NCBI GenBank assembly: GCA_007922225.1
Contig: ML679972.1
Coordinates: 39,096,913 to 39,160,912, forward strand
DNA length: 64,000 nucleotides
DNA from: Emydura subglobosa
Lineage: Eukaryota; Chordata; Testudines; Chelidae
Reading direction: 5' to 3'
Below are positions 34,506 to 46,779 of the stretch, piece by piece. Below the pieces are notes generated by a model. The model ran no database searches, was not told the DNA's origin, and saw only the letters and a list, made by a program, of their open reading frames with translations. The translations under genes were made by a program, and so were the position numbers. The first letter of the stretch is position 1; the number at the start of each line of letters is the position of its first letter.

Positions 34506-35580
34506 CTTACCTGAAAATTTTCTTTCATTGAGTAATAAAATTTCCTTCCATTGAGTAATCTGTTCATTCTAACAGATCCAATACAATCTGAGCTACAAGC
34601 TACTTGCAGCTTGGGGGCAGAACCAGACCTGTCAATCCCTGGCACCAGGGAAATGCCTCACAAACAGTTGAGACAGCTTCCACAGCCAGGATAATGAAAA
34701 TCTACTTTCTTAAATTATAGATTGTGTTAAATATATTTTCAGGAAAAATCACAATTTCTCCTACTACTGAGGATGGTAATTTCCACCTAATAATGACAAA
34801 CCCAAATCACTGAATATCCATTTCCATCTCTATTCTGGACCATCTGCTGTCTCCAGGGTGGCCAGGTCTGTTGACCTTATTATTTGAAGAAAGAAAATTT
34901 TCAGGTAACCATGCATAAATTTTCCTATTCTTCTTCATGCTAAGATCCACAGATCTGTTACAATGAATTTTCATAACAGTGTGGATCCAGGATGGGAAGC
35001 AGGATCATCCTTGAAATGTGACATCTACTACAAGGTACATTATATATAAATATTTCCTCCATCATCCCCTGGGCATTGAGGTGTGGAGAAGACTTCTGCC
35101 AAAAGAAAGGAAATGGCACGAAGTAAGATTGGATGATCCAATATGCAGAACTGGATGAATTAATAGCTATCTCATAGATTTCAGTACAGGAGATAAGATT
35201 ACTCTGTCCTGAGACTGTTAGTGTCTCTATGGACTTGACTCTAATGCTTAACCGAAGGTAGAATATTTCTTGAATTTACTTAGAGAATGAGTGTTCAAAC
35301 AGTTGTGAGGACTACTGGTCTGAATTAAAGGTACAATAATGGGTCTGGTTATAGTAAGCTTCCAACTTCAAATAAAAACTCATCTGACTGGAGAAAATGG
35401 ACGTCATGAGGCTTACACTAATGGATAGGAAGAATAATGACACCTGCGAAAGGATTATTCCATCTGGGTAGGGCTGTAAGGAACAGAATGAGGTTCCAAG
35501 GTTGAGCTTTATGATCTTGCAAGACTGGAATAAGGTTGATGACTGAAGTTAGCATTTAATGTTGGTATTTGTGTAGGAGA
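34506..35580 (-). mobile_element. Possible DIRS-like end (inverted-repeat pair)
   Basis: A perfect 20-bp inverted repeat, TTACCTGAAAATTTTCTTTC (34507-34526) against its reverse complement at 34889-34908, about 360 bp apart. After the second arm come TATTCTTCTTCATGC and ACAGATCTGTTAC, echoing ATTCTAACAGATCC near 34567-34580. This matches the spacing and layout of the DIRS ends at 38021 and 54056. No recombinase motif could be read downstream, so the assignment and right limit are tentative. Confidence 0.4.
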
Positions 35581-38020
35581 GTAAAGAGTTAAAACCTGGA
35601 CAAATGGTCAGGCCTAAGCTACAGGGAACGGGGTCATGGCACAGGCAAACCTTGTTTCTGCTAATTGGTGTGAATTCTAGTTAGAGTCTGTTATCTCTCT
35701 TCTTCTCCTCCCTTCCCAGCCATCAGCACAGGGGATGAGGCTATCACCACTCCTGCACAAGGCCAGGGTGGGAAGAAAGCATTATCTTCCTTCCCCCCCA
35801 GCATGCCTTTACTTCGAAGAATGTTAGGGTAAAATTAATAGGTTTTAAGGTGATGTGCCTGCCCTCTGTATGGTAATCCTGTAAATAACAAACAGGGGCG
35901 AGTATAATTGTATTCATCATGTAGTTGTTAATATTAATTTTATAGGTGTCAATGAAACCAAATAAGGCTCTATGGGGAGTTGCTGAAAATATATACATTT
36001 ACGTACTGTTATGGATAAAAGGATTGTAAAATAACCCCCTCGTTGCTCACTCATGGCGTCAAGGTGGAACGAGCAGGAAATAAAGGGTTCCATCTCTCCA
36101 ATGTGCCAGAGGGACAACCTGTTTGATTATTTCTAACAATTTGTACATAACTTCCTTTTTTTCAGCATGCTGAGAACATTATGCTACAGAGATTTGATCT
36201 TTTGCTTGGGCACTCTTATGCATCCACAAGAAATCCCCCCTGGGGTAGGGCTACCCAAGGCTGTATTTCACTGGTTTAACATGGTAGTTAAACTATGGAC
36301 TTTCTTCCACCAGTCAGTACACTAAGTTCAATTTGTTAACTTCTCTTTCGGAGTCCAGGAGCACAATAATCAGTTAATCCAAATATTCATTTTTAAACCA
36401 TGCCTAGAGGAATCAGCACAAACCTACGGCCAGGTCATTTCTGTATTGATCTGCCCTATGGCACTCCATGAAGGAGGAAGCAGTGCTGATTTTATTATTA
36501 ATTTATTTCCCCTTGAGAGTTTGTCCCCAGAATCCTGCTTCAGAGGAGAAAGTGAAATTGGGCTCAGAGATTGCTTTGAAAATATTCCCAGTGGCTAGCA
36601 ATCCCTCTGTCCTCAAAGAGGCTGGGTCTATTTGTCTATCCTTCACCACATGGTTTCTCAGGAAGGCACTAACCTGGGGCTCAAGGATGGGCTCCGCAGC
36701 AGCCTCTCTCTTTAGCATGGGATCCACATGGGCTAGATAGCTCTCTGTTTCCCCATGCAGGCCTCAGCCTGGGATATGAGATGGGATCCTCCAGGGGCAG
36801 GAGGGAGGGAGCACTATATAGCGGGTTAGCAGAGGGAGGGAGCTGGGCCCAAAGGTCTCTTATAAGACTCTCTGCTGTTGGTAGCTTCTTTGCTGTGCCC
36901 AGTGCCTTCCATCTGTGACCCATGGCATAGCAAAGGGGGAGAGGGAAGGTGAAGCTGAGTTCTGCAGTCAGAGGCTTGGCTACTGGTTTGGGGTATAGGG
37001 ATTTAGATATGCTTTTCATCCTTTAGCTTGGGTTCTATCATAGAGATGAGGGACGGAGGGCTGCCTGACCAGGAACCAATTCTTTTCTAATCCTGCCTTC
37101 CTCCTTTCCTGCTGCGGGGTGAGGGGTTGAGGGAATCCCACCTGGCCTGGGCTGTGAGGCAACCTGCTCTCTGCCCACAGAGCTGAATGAGCTATTCAGA
37201 GAGATGCTTGATAAGTGGAGAAGCAAGAAACACGGACCCTTCCTTTGGCCTCTGGCTTTTCTTGGTCTAGGTCCCTCCCTGAAGCCTCCGGGCACCAACA
37301 CCTCAGAAGAGGAAGTGGAACTAAGGGGGATGATTTCCCCCAAAATCCAATGCAGCCCTGGGACATGGCTGAGAATTAGATAGACATATTACTGAGCCCA
37401 ATCGTTGGTCTTAAAATTTGAACTGAAGTTTGAAATTTCCCACAGCAAAGCTGCAGCAGGAAGGGCCAGGGGAGCTGAAGGCCACTGGGGGCAGGGAGGT
37501 GTAGAAAAAACAGGAGGGAACTTGAGGACATGGACCATTCCCCTGCCACCAAGGACTGGCAGGCTTGGTTCTGCCCCCAAGCTGGAAGCAGACCAAAGTG
37601 CTCATTGTAATGGATCAGTGGACCTTAACACCAAGAAGAATGGGTCTGGTTCTTGTTTACATCAAAGGCTCTTCACACTGCTCTAGAACTTTAAAGGGGA
37701 CATAGTGTAAATGAGAATCAGGTTCAATGGGGCTTAAGCATATTTAAAGTTAAGTTTGTTAAACTCATGTTTAAGTGTTTAACAATGGCAGGAGTGCTGG
37801 TGTACTCAAGGCACTGCCAGCCACCGGCATTTTAAGCAGCATGTCATGTAAACCTGCTTTGAGTAGGGTCAGACAACAGTGCCCTATCTACACTAGAGCT
37901 CCCATCACTGCTAACACTAGGAGAGCTGACCCTAAGATAGCAGCTGTGGGAAACTGTTCTCAAAAAGCCTAATTCAGAACACCACTAAAATGCCCAGGCT
38001 GCCAGAGCACATCAACTCCA
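35581..38020. other. ZNF541 intron, no gene recognised
   Basis: A GC-richer stretch at about 36,500-37,600 gives several overlapping open frames on both strands (the longest 112 aa, minus, 36681-37019). None shows a domain, and there are no convincing exon boundaries. Confidence 0.4.
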
Positions 38021-38352
38021 GAAAGAACGGTTACTTACCTCATAACTATTGTTCTTCGAGATGTGTTGCTCATGTCCATTCTGATTTAGGTGTGTGTGTG
38101 TGCCACATGCACTGGTGCTGGAAATTTTTCCCCTAGTGGTACCTGTAGGGCCGGCTCTAGTGCCCTTTCCAGTGGTGCGTGTATGCACTTGCATGTATGG
38201 CGCTGCTGGCCCCTTCCCTCTCAGTTCCTTCTTGCCGGAACTCCGACAGAGAGGACGGAGGACGGGTTGTGGAATGGACATGAGCAACACATCTCGAAGA
38301 ACAAGTTATGAGATAAGTAACCGTTCTTTCTTCTTCGAGTGCTTGCTCATGT

Positions 38353-39798
38353 CTATTCTGATTTAGGTGACTCACTAGCTGTGCCTCTGGAGGTAGGCAG
38401 GAGTTCATGCCGTGAACATTGTAAGACCGCTCCGCCAAATCCTGAATCATCCCTAGCTTGCTGCATGATGGCATAGTGGGACATGAAGGTATGTATGGAC
38501 GACCAAGTGGCGAACTGGCAAATATCCTGAATAGGTACATGTGCCAGGAAACCCACTGAAGTTGCCTGAGCCCTCGTGGAATGGGTCAATCAGGATGCTG
38601 GAGGCACGACTCCTGCTTGTTCATAACAGGCGCAGATGCAGGCTGTAATCCAGAACAAAATACTCTGCGAGGAGACCGGTTTGCCCTTCATCCTGTCCGC
38701 AAACGCCAAGAAGAGTTACGTGGAGCAGCGAAATGGTCTGGTCTTATTGATGTAGAAGACCAGGGCCCTCCTTACATCAAGTGAATGTAAGTGCCTCTCC
38801 TCGTTAGAGCTGTGAGGTTTAGGGCAGAATATCAGCAGGAAGATGTCCTGATTAATGTGAAAGTGGGAAACGACCTTCGGGAGGATCACAGGATGAAGGC
38901 GGAGCTGGATCGTGTCCTTAAAGAACACCATATAAAGCAACTCCGAGGTCAAGGCCTTAATTTCCGACACCTTGCGTGCAGAAGTGATTGCTACTAGAAG
39001 CGCCACCTTCCAGGACAAGTGTGTGAGTGAGCATGAGGCCAAAGGTTCAAACAGTGCAGCAGTGAGCTGGAATAGAACAAGGTTCAGGTCCCACTGGGGA
39101 ACCGGCTCTCTAATCTGAGGGAAGAGTCTTTCTAGCCCTTTAAGGAATCTAGTTGTCATGTCAGGGGAGAAAACTGATCTGCCCTGTATTGGTGGGTGGA
39201 ACGCAGATATTGCCGCCAGGTGAACTTTCACTGACGAATGGGCTAAGCCTTCCTGCTTCAAATGAAGCAAATAGTTTAAGATCATCTGTATAGGAGACTT
39301 TGATGGCGATACATTCTTCCTGGCCACCCGGCAGGCAAAGCGTTTCCACTTTGCTAGGTACGACACTCTGGTGGAAGGCTTTCTACTTTCTAACAGCACT
39401 CTCTGGACCTGGGATGAACAGTGGTGCTCCTCCCTATTCAACCATGCAGCAGCCAGGCCATCAGATGCAGAGAAGCTAAGTTCGGGTGAAGCAACCAGCC
39501 CGTCTTGGAAGATGAGGTCTGGGCGCAGCGGCAGAGACCAAGGACGAGCCACCAATAGATCCAGCAGCATCCTGAACCAGTGCTGGTGAGACCACTCCGG
39601 GGCCACCAGAGTGACTCGTGCTTTGTCTCTCTTGACTTTCACCAGGACTCTGTGCATGAGAGATATCGGGGGAAATGCATACAGGAGACACCTCAACCAT
39701 GAGAGTAGGAAAGCATCAGTCAGGGAGCCGCCTTCCAACCCCAGGAGAGAACAGAAGCGGACGCATTTCCTGTTTTCCCCGGTGGCAAACAGGTCCAC
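38353..39798 (-). pseudogene. DIRS tyrosine recombinase remnant
   Basis: A 360-aa open frame (39798-38716) contains RVSYLAKWKRFACRVARKN, LNYLLHLKQEGLAHSSVKVH and VAITSARKVSEIKALTSE, the last carrying the first catalytic Arg region. After a break the frame at 38589-38353 adds THSTRAQATSVGFLAH (HxxR box) and TFMSHYAIMQQA, with the likely Tyr nucleophile. The enzyme would have joined the circular cDNA to the chromosome; here it is split between frames and presumably dead. Confidence 0.8.
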
Positions 39799-40078
39799 TC
39801 GGGGAGCTCCCCACCTTTGGAAGCTCCTCCTGGTGGAGCGACCACTCGTGGTGAGAGCAAAAGGACCTGCTCAAACGATCTGCTAAGGTGTTCTTCAGCC
39901 CCGGCAGATGGACCACTTCGAGGAGGATGTTGTGCTCCACACAGAAGTCCCAGATATGAATGGCCTCTTGACACAGGGCTGGGGATCTCGCTCCCCCTTG
40001 CTTGTTGATATAGTACATTGCTGCTATGTTGTCCGTGAGGACCCTCATCACCTTGTTGGATAGATGCAGCAGAAACAA
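39716..40078 (-). pseudogene. DIRS RNase H-like remnant
   Basis: Contains VLTDNIAAMYYINKQGGARS and LPGLKNTLADRLSRSF, matching the RNase H region that follows the DIRS reverse transcriptase. It overlaps the recombinase frame start, as in DIRS elements with overlapping frames. Confidence 0.75.
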
Positions 40079-40154
40079 CTTGCAGGCTAATCAGATGGCT
40101 CTGAGCTCTTTGATGTTTATGTGAGCATTTAACTCCTCCCCAGCCCAGCGACCT

Positions 40155-40712
40155 TCAGTCTTGAGGGCGCCTAGGTGGGCTCCCCATCCCACATCTGAGG
40201 CATCCGAAACCAGAGACAGGGTCAGTCTCGGTGCCATGAAGGAAATTCCAGCTAGCACTTAAGGAGCTCATCCACCATGATAGTGAGGCAAGTATGTGGG
40301 AGGGAACTGTGAGAACCCTGTCCAGGGAGTGTCTTGATGGGGAATATACTGTAGCCAACCACATTTGGAGCGGCCATAGATGCAGCCTTGCGTGACGAAC
40401 CACTTGGGTACATGCTGCCATATGGCCCAGGAGGCTGAGGCATACCCTTGCTGTGGTAATCAGGTGGCTCTGTAAGCTGGCTATAAGCTCTGTCATGGCC
40501 CGGAATCTGGTATTGGGCAACAGTGCTTTGCCCTGTATAGAGTCCAGGACTGCCCCCAGAAACTCTATTCTCTGAACAGGCGTGAGGAATGATTTCTGCT
40601 CGTTTATTAACAGGTCCAGTAACTGACATGTGTGTCTCAATATTTGCGCATCACGACGGACCTGTTCCCTTGAGCGGCCCCTGATGAACCAATCATTCAG
40701 GTAAGGAAACAT
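40155..40712 (-). pseudogene. DIRS reverse transcriptase remnant (C-terminal half)
   Basis: PYLNDWFIRGRSREQV holds the catalytic box; Asn replaces the first Asp of the expected YLDD. QRIEFLGAVLDSIQGKALLP and RVCLSLLGHMAACTQVV follow as in DIRS polymerases. The N-terminal half (for example VEYGGYWIHPAVHLDPSLSP near 41235) is in another frame. The changed box and the breaks indicate an inactive copy. Confidence 0.78.
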
Positions 40713-41353
40713 CTATACTCCCCTGTACCTGAGGTGGGCTGCTACTACTGCCATACACTTGGTAAAAATGCGAGGGGGCCATAGAAAGGCCAAATGGCAT
40801 GACCACCAACTGGTAATGCCACGTGCCCATAGTAAACTACGGAAACCTCCTGTGGCCCAGGAAGACAGCGATGCGAAAATAAACATCCTGTAAATCGAGG
40901 GCAGTGAACCAGTTGCCTGAATCCAGAGAAGGAATGATGGCCGCTAGGGAGACCACGCGAAACTTTGTCTTTTTGAGGGACTTATTTAGTGCTCTCAAGT
41001 CCTATATGGATCTCAGGCATCCCTTTGCCTTTGGGATCAGGAAATACCTTGAGTAGAAACCTTTTCCCCTCATATTGAGAGGAACCTACTCCACCGCTCC
41101 CAACTGTACAACAGTTTGCACCTCCTGAATGAGGAGTTGCTTGTGAGAGGGGTCCCTGAAGAGGGACAGAGAAGGAGGGCGAGAGGGAGGGATCGAGATG
41201 AACTGCAGGGTGTATCCAGTAGCCACCATATTCAACACCCAACGGTCCGACGTAATGTCCCTCCAGGCAGAGAGAATAGGGGCAAGGCGGGAGGCAAACA
41301 GATGAGAGGCTGGATCTCGGGCACGAACTGGTCAGCTGCCCTTGGGCGCACCT

Positions 41354-43673
41354 TCAAAAGCCTTTCTTCCTACCCGAGGAATGACAGCTCGGGCCTGGCT
41401 TTGAAGTAGATGCTGGTGAATTGCCCTGGCAGCATTTATATCCTCTGTTTCTCCTTCTATAGGGCTCTCCTCTGGACTGGCCCCCAAAGCACTGCTGATG
41501 CAATGGTCTGAAGTGCCTCCTTGAGGATGAAGGGATGGAAAGGCCCAATGAGCACAACGTGGTCCTGGAGTCCTTCAGACCCTGCAGCCTGGAGTCAGTC
41601 TGTCCCGTGAATAGAGCAGTGCCATCGAACAGAAGGTCCTGAATGGACTGCTGGACTTTCACTGGGAGGCCAGACAACTGGAGCCATGAGGCCCTTCTCA
41701 TCGACACCGCCGAGGCCATCGTCCATGCAGCATCTGAGTCCACCGCATCCAAGGCTGCCTGTAGGGAAGCTCTGGCCACAGTCTTACCCTCCTCCAGGAT
41801 GGCCTTAAACTCTTGCTTGGAGGATTGGGGAGGGAGTCGGCAAACTTTTCAAGCGATTGCCATATGTTAAAATGGTACCACCCTAGCAATGCCTGCTGGT
41901 TAGACACCCTTAGCTGGAGGCTCGCTGTTGAATAAATTTTACAGCCGAATAAGTCCATTTTCTTTGCCTCCTTGTTCTTTGGCGTGGAGCTCATTTGCCC
42001 CACCTGTTGTGCTTGTTCTCCACTTCTATCACTAATGAGCCCAGAGCTGGGTGCGTATATAGATATTTGAATCCTTTAGCGGGTACACAGTACTTTTTCT
42101 CTGCCTGTTTGGATGTGGGGGGCAGAGATGCTGGGGTTTGCCACAAGCCCTTAGCCAGTTTTATTACCCCCTCATGCACCGGGAGGGCCACCCTGGATGG
42201 GGCTGCAGATACCAAAGAGCTCATCTACAGGTTCTTTAAGCTCCTCTATCTTGAGGCCCAGGTTGGCTGCTACCCTTTTCAGTAGGTCTTGATGGGACCG
42301 ATAATCGTCCAGAGGGACAGTGTGCGAGGGGCCTGCTACTGCCTCATCCGGGAATAACGAGGAGGAGGCCAGCAGTGGAGGGTCTGTGGGCGCCTCTTCC
42401 CAAGTCGGGATGATTACTGATGGATGGCCTGACAGTGACTCCTCATGCTCTGAGTCGACGTCCAAGGCCGGTGCTATAGGATGGTCTTTCAAAGACTGTG
42501 GCACTGATGCTCCCACAGAGGAGAGTGGATAAGGCACCGCGGAATGGGGGAACCCCCAAGAGTTCCAGTACTGCCAGGGTCCAGCCCAGTGCCCTTGTGG
42601 CCATCCTCCCATCTGAGGCAGCATGGGGAAATCCGCGGAGGCTTCGTAGCCTGCACCTTAGAGGGGGCTATAACCTCCTCCCCTGAGTAAAAGGAAGAGT
42701 ACCCTGGTGACCACGGGCGTGTCGGTCTTGCCTCCGTGTCCCTGTATCGGAGGTCTGGTGCCGGGGAGTGGTGTGCGGAGCCAAAGCATTGGTCATGTCT
42801 TGACCACGTCTTGTCCTTTGGTTTCCTGTATGGACTTTCGCAGTGCCATGGCTCCAGTGCCCTGCTGTGCGCTGGCAAGTCATGATGCTGCAGGCTCGGT
42901 AAACTCCGGGACGCCGAAGAACAACATCCCCACTCTGCGGATCGGTGCCGATGTCTGGGGGCCAGTGCCTCGCACTTGACAACCATTGGTCTGAACCCAA
43001 TGTGTCTCGACACAGTTCCTGCGACTGGTGCCGAGAACCTGAAGAACACCTTGAGACCGGCGAATGGCAACTAGTGGGCAAGGGACGAGGCTGTTGCACC
43101 GGTGTTGGCATCCTCTTCAACAAACCCCCAGCCAGGGACTCCACCCCTCGGTGTGCAGGCCTACCCTCCTGGGGCATAGGCAGCACCAGCATGGACAGCA
43201 GGTTCTTCATCGCCTGGAATGCTTCAGGCATGGATGGGACCAAGAGGTGGTGTGGGCCCCTGCCGCTCCCTGGAGCCGGCAGCGGCGCGGGTACCAGACT
43301 TGACACCCATCCAGGCAGAGACCCCTTCCGAGCTCACTCCAGCTTCCTTGGAGTTTTCTTAGTCAGCTTCAATGCCGGTGAGCACTCCCTCTCCGAATGT
43401 GCCTTCTTCTGGCGCTTCCTCGGCACCAGGGATGTGGAACGGTGCCGGGTCAACTCCGACACCAGAGGGGCACTTTTTAACGATGCCGCAGTACTCTGTC
43501 CCCGAGTCCGACCTTAGCTCCAATGCCAATGCCTCCATCAGAAGGGCCTTAAATCTTATGTCCCGGTCCTTCTTAGTTCTTGGGCGAAAACTCTTGCAGA
43601 TCTTGCACTTTGTGGAGAGGTGTGCTTCCCCTAAGCACCTTAAACAGCTCTGATGTGGGTCACTCAGTGGCAT
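41354..43673 (-). pseudogene. DIRS gag-like remnant
   Basis: Reading from the 5' side: SCLRCLGEAHLSTKCKICKS (a Cys/His-rich zinc-knuckle-like start at about 43640), later SGHPSVIIPTWEEAP, DDYRSHQDLLKRVAANLGLK, DELFGICSP and a C-terminal part near 41650-41990 (VSNQQALLGWYHFNIWQSLE). The frame is broken several times. Confidence 0.72.
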
Positions 43674-44062
43674 AGGCTTCTTGCAAGAAGTGCAGGGCTT
43701 AAACCCCTGGGAACTTACTAACTACGACTTAGATAACTATTAACTAACTAACAAACAAACTACTATTTTTTAGAACTATATACACTAGCAAGAGCTAGAA
43801 AACAGTGAAAGAACCACTGGGAACATGAAGGCTTGCAAGAGCAAGAGTGTTGTTTCAGCACTGTCATGCACAGTAAGAAGGAACTGGGAGTAAGGGGGCT
43901 GGCAACGCCATATATGTGAGTGCATACGTGCACTGCTGCAGAGGGCACTAGAGCCAGCCCTACCGATACCACTAGAGGAAAAATTTCCAGCACCAGTGCA
44001 TGTGGCACGCACAGACACCTACATCAGAATGGTCATGAGCAAGCACTCAAAGAAGAACAATA

Positions 44063-45872
44063 CTATCCTGATCCTGAACAACAATTTAAAGGCCAGGTCC
44101 TGCAAGGTTTTGAGTGTCTCCTGCCAGGTTTAAAGAATACTTAATTCACACTGAAATCCACAGGAGGTGAAGGGGGCTCAGCATGGTTGTTGGACTGGAC
44201 CCTATACCATTAAAATTTCCCACCATTCAGTATCTTGGTGAAACCCTGTTTATCCAATGTGTCTCAGGGATATCAAAAACATTTGGATAAAAAAGATAGC
44301 ATGCCAAAGGAATGTAACCATGATTTGAATAAGGGAATTTTTTATTAGTTTGATATGATTCTCTCTCTCTCACACACACACTTCCCCCTCTCCCAAAATG
44401 CACTGATGTTAAAGGGGGTCTTTTCATTAAGTTCAAATGGCTCTGGATCAGGCCCATTACCCTGACCAACTATCATGGTGATAGGTTAAGGATGGTGGGC
44501 ACAATTCTCTGCTGGTGCATACCAGCAGTGCTCCATTGAGTTCAATGGAACTGTGCAAATCTACACCAGCAGAGAATGTGACTCCGAGTCTTCTGTTGCC
44601 TTCTTCAACAGGAGAAAGGAGCCATTTCTGTATTTAATATTTAGAGTTTTAGGATTCTGTGGGCTACATCTGACCCTCCAGATTAGCATAATCATTTGCT
44701 TGGAGTGAAGATACTATAGTCTAGCCATTCCCACTGACTCTTTTTTTCTGCTGCTGTCTTGCTTCTAGGGCTGATATTCATAAAGCATTGATACCAGTGC
44801 TGAAAGCATAAATTCCATCTTAACTCCAGACCTAAACACACTGGAACCAACTTAAAAGGACCACTTGTTAAAGAAACAGTCCTGTCAAAGATTACATTTT
44901 CCATGCACCAACTAATACGCAAACCCACTGATGTGAATATATTTACACCAAACATGAATTTGCCCTGTGAACTCCTTTGAACAGTAAATAGCCAATAAAA
45001 AAAAAACTCCTTTAAATGAACTGGGCGGAAAAAAAGCAGAGATCTAATAAACGATTACAAGTTATGTCTGCTATCAATATTAGGCAAAACTGCAAAGTCC
45101 TCATATGAAAAACCTGTTACATGGACAGTTATAAAAATAACAAACATTTGGGGCCATACTTTTAAGGGTATTTAGGCACTTATTTGAATTTAAAAGCAGC
45201 TAGATACCTAATACCCTTCAATTTCAATGGGTGGTAAATGCCTAGATGCTTTTGAAAATTCAAATAGGCACCTAAATACCTTTAAAAATCTGCCCTTTGG
45301 TGTACTGAAGCTATGTGAACATCAAGTTTCTGCAGCAAAAATCTTCCTGGTAAATCTTATTCTCCACTTGCTGCAGTGGAACAGTTCAGCAGTGCCTGTG
45401 CTCTGTGTCATGTATCTGGCAGGTTTTTGCAGAATACTGGCACGTCAAAGAATGGCACTGCCACATCAGCAGTGACAAGTTTAATGCTGACAGCATTACT
45501 AACAAGGAGCTAGGGATTATTTTAGATGGCTAATTAGGAGCTAAGAGTTATCTTAATTCTCTTGTTTTAATTAGCAATGGTGTCATAATGTCAAGAGCAA
45601 ATATTGTTACATAACTTTCCTGCAAGAATAATGAGATATGTTAGGTATGGTATAACATGCTAACTACAGAACAGGGTTTGTTTGGGGTTTTTTGCAATAT
45701 TATTCCATAGTTTTCTGCAAGTTAAACAAGGGTAGCAACAGAATATTAATAAGGAAGTGTTTCCTGGAGAGAGCTTGCTGCACACATAAACTCCACATCT
45801 CCAAACGCAATGGAAGATATTTAAATTAAAGAGCTGAATCTCAGACAGATTCCCCAAGCAGTCTTTTTCTAC
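44063..45872. other. ZNF541 intron with a short hairpin repeat
   Basis: No exon seen. It contains the hairpin at 44504-44577, a CT/CA microsatellite near 44360-44383 and phrases typical of old dispersed repeats (CTTTAAAAATCTGCCC). The open frame at 44692-44955 has no domain. Confidence 0.4.
44504..44577. repeat. Short hairpin repeat 1
   Basis: Perfect 14-bp arms ATTCTCTGCTGGTG (44504-44517) and CACCAGCAGAGAAT (44564-44577), with a second, inner hairpin CCATTGAGTTCAATGG. Confidence 0.85.
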
Positions 45873-45932
45873 CTTTTCTTCTGTCTTTTCTACCTCATCT
45901 TACTCTCCTTCTTGAACATTTTTTCTACTTAC

Positions 45933-46016
45933 TTTTGCTCGACTGCAGTCAAATTTTATTATTTTTTTCCAGTTATAGTAATATTCAACACACTGGGACA
46001 CATTCTTAGTCTGAAT
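45933..46016 (-). CDS. ZNF541: ZNF541, SANT-domain second half (exon end uncertain)
   Basis: Reads IQTKNVSQCVEYYYNWKK then IIKFDCSRAK, helix 3 of the SANT domain and its tail, which in ELM2-SANT proteins helps to bind and activate class I histone deacetylases. The acceptor is cctaatag|ATT at phase 0. The end given uses the strong donor GCAAAA|gtaagt at 45932. The frame continues past it for ten more codons, then TAA at 45900-45902, then DEVEKTEEK, which resembles the mammalian continuation (EVERTEEK), before a second donor at 45872 (AAG|gtagaa). Both donors are phase 0, so either can join the next exon; only the shorter form avoids the stop. Confidence 0.82.
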
Positions 46017-46779
46017 CTATTAGGAAAAAACAGAAGTAACCCACAGTTAATATATCAGAAATAAAATAGTTATTTAAGCAAAATGCAGTACAAAAACTGT
46101 GTCTGTGGGGGATTTTTTTCACTCCCACCAATAATAGGTGTCCATATACCACAATGGCAGGGCCCATGTAAATACCTATATATATATATTTCTGATATAG
46201 GCTGAGCACAAGACTGGGAGCCAATCTGAGAAGTTTAATTAATGTATGTTTGTAAAGTGCATTGAGATCCTTTAACACAATACCCTACTGCTACAGATGC
46301 GGTTAGCAGTGCTGCCTGAGCCAAATTCCCCTCATTATAAAAGAGAGGGGGCTGCTGAAAAGGCATTCCCCCTGAGGGATCTCGGACTCTGGAACTGGTT
46401 TCCCATCTGCGTTGCAACAGGCCAAATTTGGTGACCTTCCTGGCAGGCTGAAAAAGGTATCTGTTTGATGAGGGTTTTGGCTGAGTATGCTTCCCAGAAC
46501 GATGAAGAGATGGAAAGGATTTTTTTGTAGGTGGCTGGCTAAGTTCTTGTTTGAATGATTATTTTAATACTGCTGGAATTTTGTGGTACTACGTCTTATG
46601 TATTAGGGTAACCCTACGTTCTATAGGTGTTATTTTACGAGGGGGGGGGGAATTTAGTGTTTGGACTCTAATGCACAGAGGATTTGAAATACAAGGGACA
46701 CGGTAAATTGGTTAAGCACAAAATTTGATTGTCTCTGATAAGGAATGTTTTTTAAAAATACAATAGTTAAACTCTTTAT
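46017..46779. other. ZNF541 intron with a CORE-SINE tail
   Basis: TTGTAAAGTGCATTGAGATC near 46249 matches the shared tail of MIR-like SINEs. A short poly-G run lies near 46639-46648. Nothing else recognised. Confidence 0.4.

Larger units (their letters stand above)
38021..44062 (-). mobile_element. DIRS-type retrotransposon, near full length, decayed (copy 1)
   Basis: The left end carries an inverted pair: 38021-38080 against 38273-38330 (GAACGGTTACTTACCT against its complement, about 95 percent alike), then TTCTTCGAGTGCTTGCTCATG at 38331-38351. The right end near 44025-44060 is the complement of that segment (GGTCATGAGCAAGCACTCAA). This is the DIRS arrangement of inverted ends plus an internal complementary region. 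In minus order the inside holds gag-like, reverse transcriptase, RNase H and tyrosine recombinase coding, all broken by stops or shifts. It sits in a ZNF541 intron in the same orientation as the gene. DIRS elements integrate by recombination, so no target duplication is expected, and none was found. Confidence 0.85.

Noticed and set aside
36681..37019. 112-aa minus-strand frame in a GC-richer stretch
   Set aside because: No recognised domain and no compatible exon borders with ZNF541, whose chain of phases is already complete without it.
38094..38366. Plus-strand frames over the DIRS left end
   Set aside because: They translate terminal repeat and complementary-region DNA; the same frames recur in copy 2 for that reason.
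42945..43517. 190-aa plus-strand frame
   Set aside because: Antisense shadow of the DIRS gag-like region.
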